NCBI GenBank assembly: GCA_903906615.1
Contig: CAIVKT010000050.1
Location: 1-5,379, forward strand
Origin: an uncultured Bacteroidota bacterium
Lineage (GTDB): Bacteria; Bacteroidota; Bacteroidia; Chitinophagales; Chitinophagaceae
Direction of reading: 5' to 3'
DNA: 5,379 nucleotides
Part shown: piece by piece, positions 4,495-5,379 of the stretch
Numbering within the stretch: position 1 is the stretch's first letter
How the letters are laid out: the number at the start of each line of letters is the position of its first letter
Program-made: the position numbers and the translations under genes
The notes under the pieces: model-generated
Database searches by the model: none
What the model was told of the DNA's origin: nothing
Seen by the model: the letters and a program-made list of their open reading frames with translations, nothing else

Positions 4495-5379
4495 TTACGC
4501 CTTTTCTTCCCAAATGGCGGCGAGGTGTACGAGGGCTTCCATGGCTTTTTCCATGTCTTGCACACTTACGTACTCCTGCTTGCTGTGTATACCCATCTCG
4601 CCGGTGAAGATATTGGGGCATGGCAGGCCCATGAAAGACAGTCGGCTGCCATCGGTGCCGCCACGTATGCTCATGCGCTGCACGGCCATGCCGCTGCGCT
4701 TGTAGGCTTCTTCGGCATAGTCCATTACCTGCGGGTTCTGGTCCAGTATCTCCTTCATGTTGCGGTACTGCTCCTTTACTTTAAAGTCGAAGGTGGCACC
4801 GGGGAACTTTGCTACTGCCTGCTCCGCAATGCTCTTCAGCTTTGCCTCGTGGTCGGCGAGCTTTGCGGTCACAAAGTCGCGGACGATGAATTGTACGGAT
4901 GCTTTTTCCAGTTGGCCTTCTGTGGCTACGGGATGCACAAAGCCCTGCATACCTTCTGTGGTTTCGGGGCACCACTCGCCCTTGGGCAGCATATCCGTAA
5001 ATGCGGCAGCCACTTTTATGGCGTTCACCATTTTGCCCTTGGCATAGCCGGGGTGTGCGCTCACGCCATGAAAGGTAACGGTAGCGGAGTCGGCTGAGAA
5101 GGTCTCGCCTTCGAGGTGGCCACGTTCGCCGCCATCGAGGGTGTAACCGAATTGTGCGCCGAGTTTGGCCATATTCACAGCGGCCACTCCCCTACCCACT
5201 TCTTCATCGGGAGTAAACAGGATGCGGATTTTACCGTGCTTTATTTCGGGATGCTGGATGAGGTAGTTGGCAAGATCCATGATGATGGCTACACCTGCTT
5301 TATCGTCAGCGCCCAGCAGCGTGGTGCCTGATGCGGTGATGATGTCGTCCCCTACCCTTTCTTTGAGGTATGGATGATC
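4495..5379 (-). CDS. pepT: Peptidase T (aminotripeptidase, M20B), C-terminal 294 residues
   Basis: The frame enters from the right edge and ends with TAA at 4495-4497. The visible part begins DHPYLKERVGDD and runs 294 residues. Full members are about 400-415 residues, so roughly 115 N-terminal residues, including the first metal-binding His, lie outside the window. Peptidase T is a cytoplasmic two-zinc enzyme that removes the N-terminal residue from tripeptides. Numbering from the window edge, the visible M20 landmarks are LLGADDKAG with ligand Asp25, TPDEEVGRG with catalytic Glu59 and ligand Glu60, TLDGG with ligand Asp82, and MGIHSKQEY with ligand His265. The inserted dimerisation domain shows HGVSAHPGYAKGK (from residue 104), and RGGTDGSRLS carries substrate-contact residues. 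Nothing visible is damaged. Assignments rest on family knowledge of Salmonella PepT. Confidence 0.93.
   Translation of the reverse strand, partial: DHPYLKERVGDDIITASGTTLLGADDKAGVAIIMDLANYLIQHPEIKHGKIRILFTPDEEVGRGVAAVNMAKLGAQFGYTLDGGERGHLEGETFSADSATVTFHGVSAHPGYAKGKMVNAIKVAAAFTDMLPKGEWCPETTEGMQGFVHPVATEGQLEKASVQFIVRDFVTAKLADHEAKLKSIAEQAVAKFPGATFDFKVKEQYRNMKEILDQNPQVMDYAEEAYKRSGMAVQRMSIRGGTDGSRLSFMGLPCPNIFTGEMGIHSKQEYVSVQDMEKAMEALVHLAAIWEEKA

Noticed and set aside
4322..5331. Frames over the CCCGGGGC repeat and antisense to peptidase T
   Set aside because: Small proteins with SPEGAKSLSPGQRPG-like text are translations of a dispersed repeat, and the rest are shadows of a well-supported pepT frame.

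Overview
The window looks like a piece of a Bacteroidota chromosome, possibly from the Chitinophagaceae or a relative. Three things point there. TAnnTTTG (-7) promoter boxes stand a short distance upstream of genes. The housekeeping proteins (an MqnP-type UbiA prenyltransferase, a DUF1573 lipoprotein/anchor-like protein and a peptidase T) have Bacteroidota character. The gaps are loaded with short dispersed hairpin repeats of a kind I associate with that phylum. The lineage is inferred from these features, not from a marker gene.

Layout. Positions 1-2206 are visibly AT-rich and carry two divergent accessory genes. A minus-strand gene of unknown function (67-1062) has a suspicious start and a duplicated 3' end. 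A plus-strand HNH endonuclease (1265-2206) has an N-terminal domain resembling the sulfur-binding domain of ScoMcrA-type restriction enzymes. They share a 202-base AT-rich gap that holds a good promoter for the endonuclease and a small ORF that may be the displaced N-terminus of the unknown gene. From 2207 onward the base composition becomes GC-richer. A 489-base stretch with no credible gene (2207-2695) is a mosaic of short repeats and hairpins.

The rest is core-type sequence, all on the minus strand: the UbiA-family prenyltransferase (2696-3562), a DUF1573 protein (3763-4290) and the C-terminal 294 residues of peptidase T (4495 to the window edge). Each gap between them is about 180-200 bases and contains dispersed repeats. 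The first two genes each have their own TAnnTTTG box, so these are probably separate transcription units rather than one operon.

How the genes relate. The prenyltransferase fits menaquinone synthesis and peptidase T fits peptide turnover; neither has an obvious link to its neighbours. The AT-rich pair is best read as an acquired, possibly phage-defence-related island set beside core genes, with a repeat-filled junction between. The strongest leads are the endonuclease's possible phosphorothioate recognition, the probable decay or frameshift of its divergent neighbour, and the non-random clustering of GCGAGT and AAGCTAYGGC motifs in the gaps.
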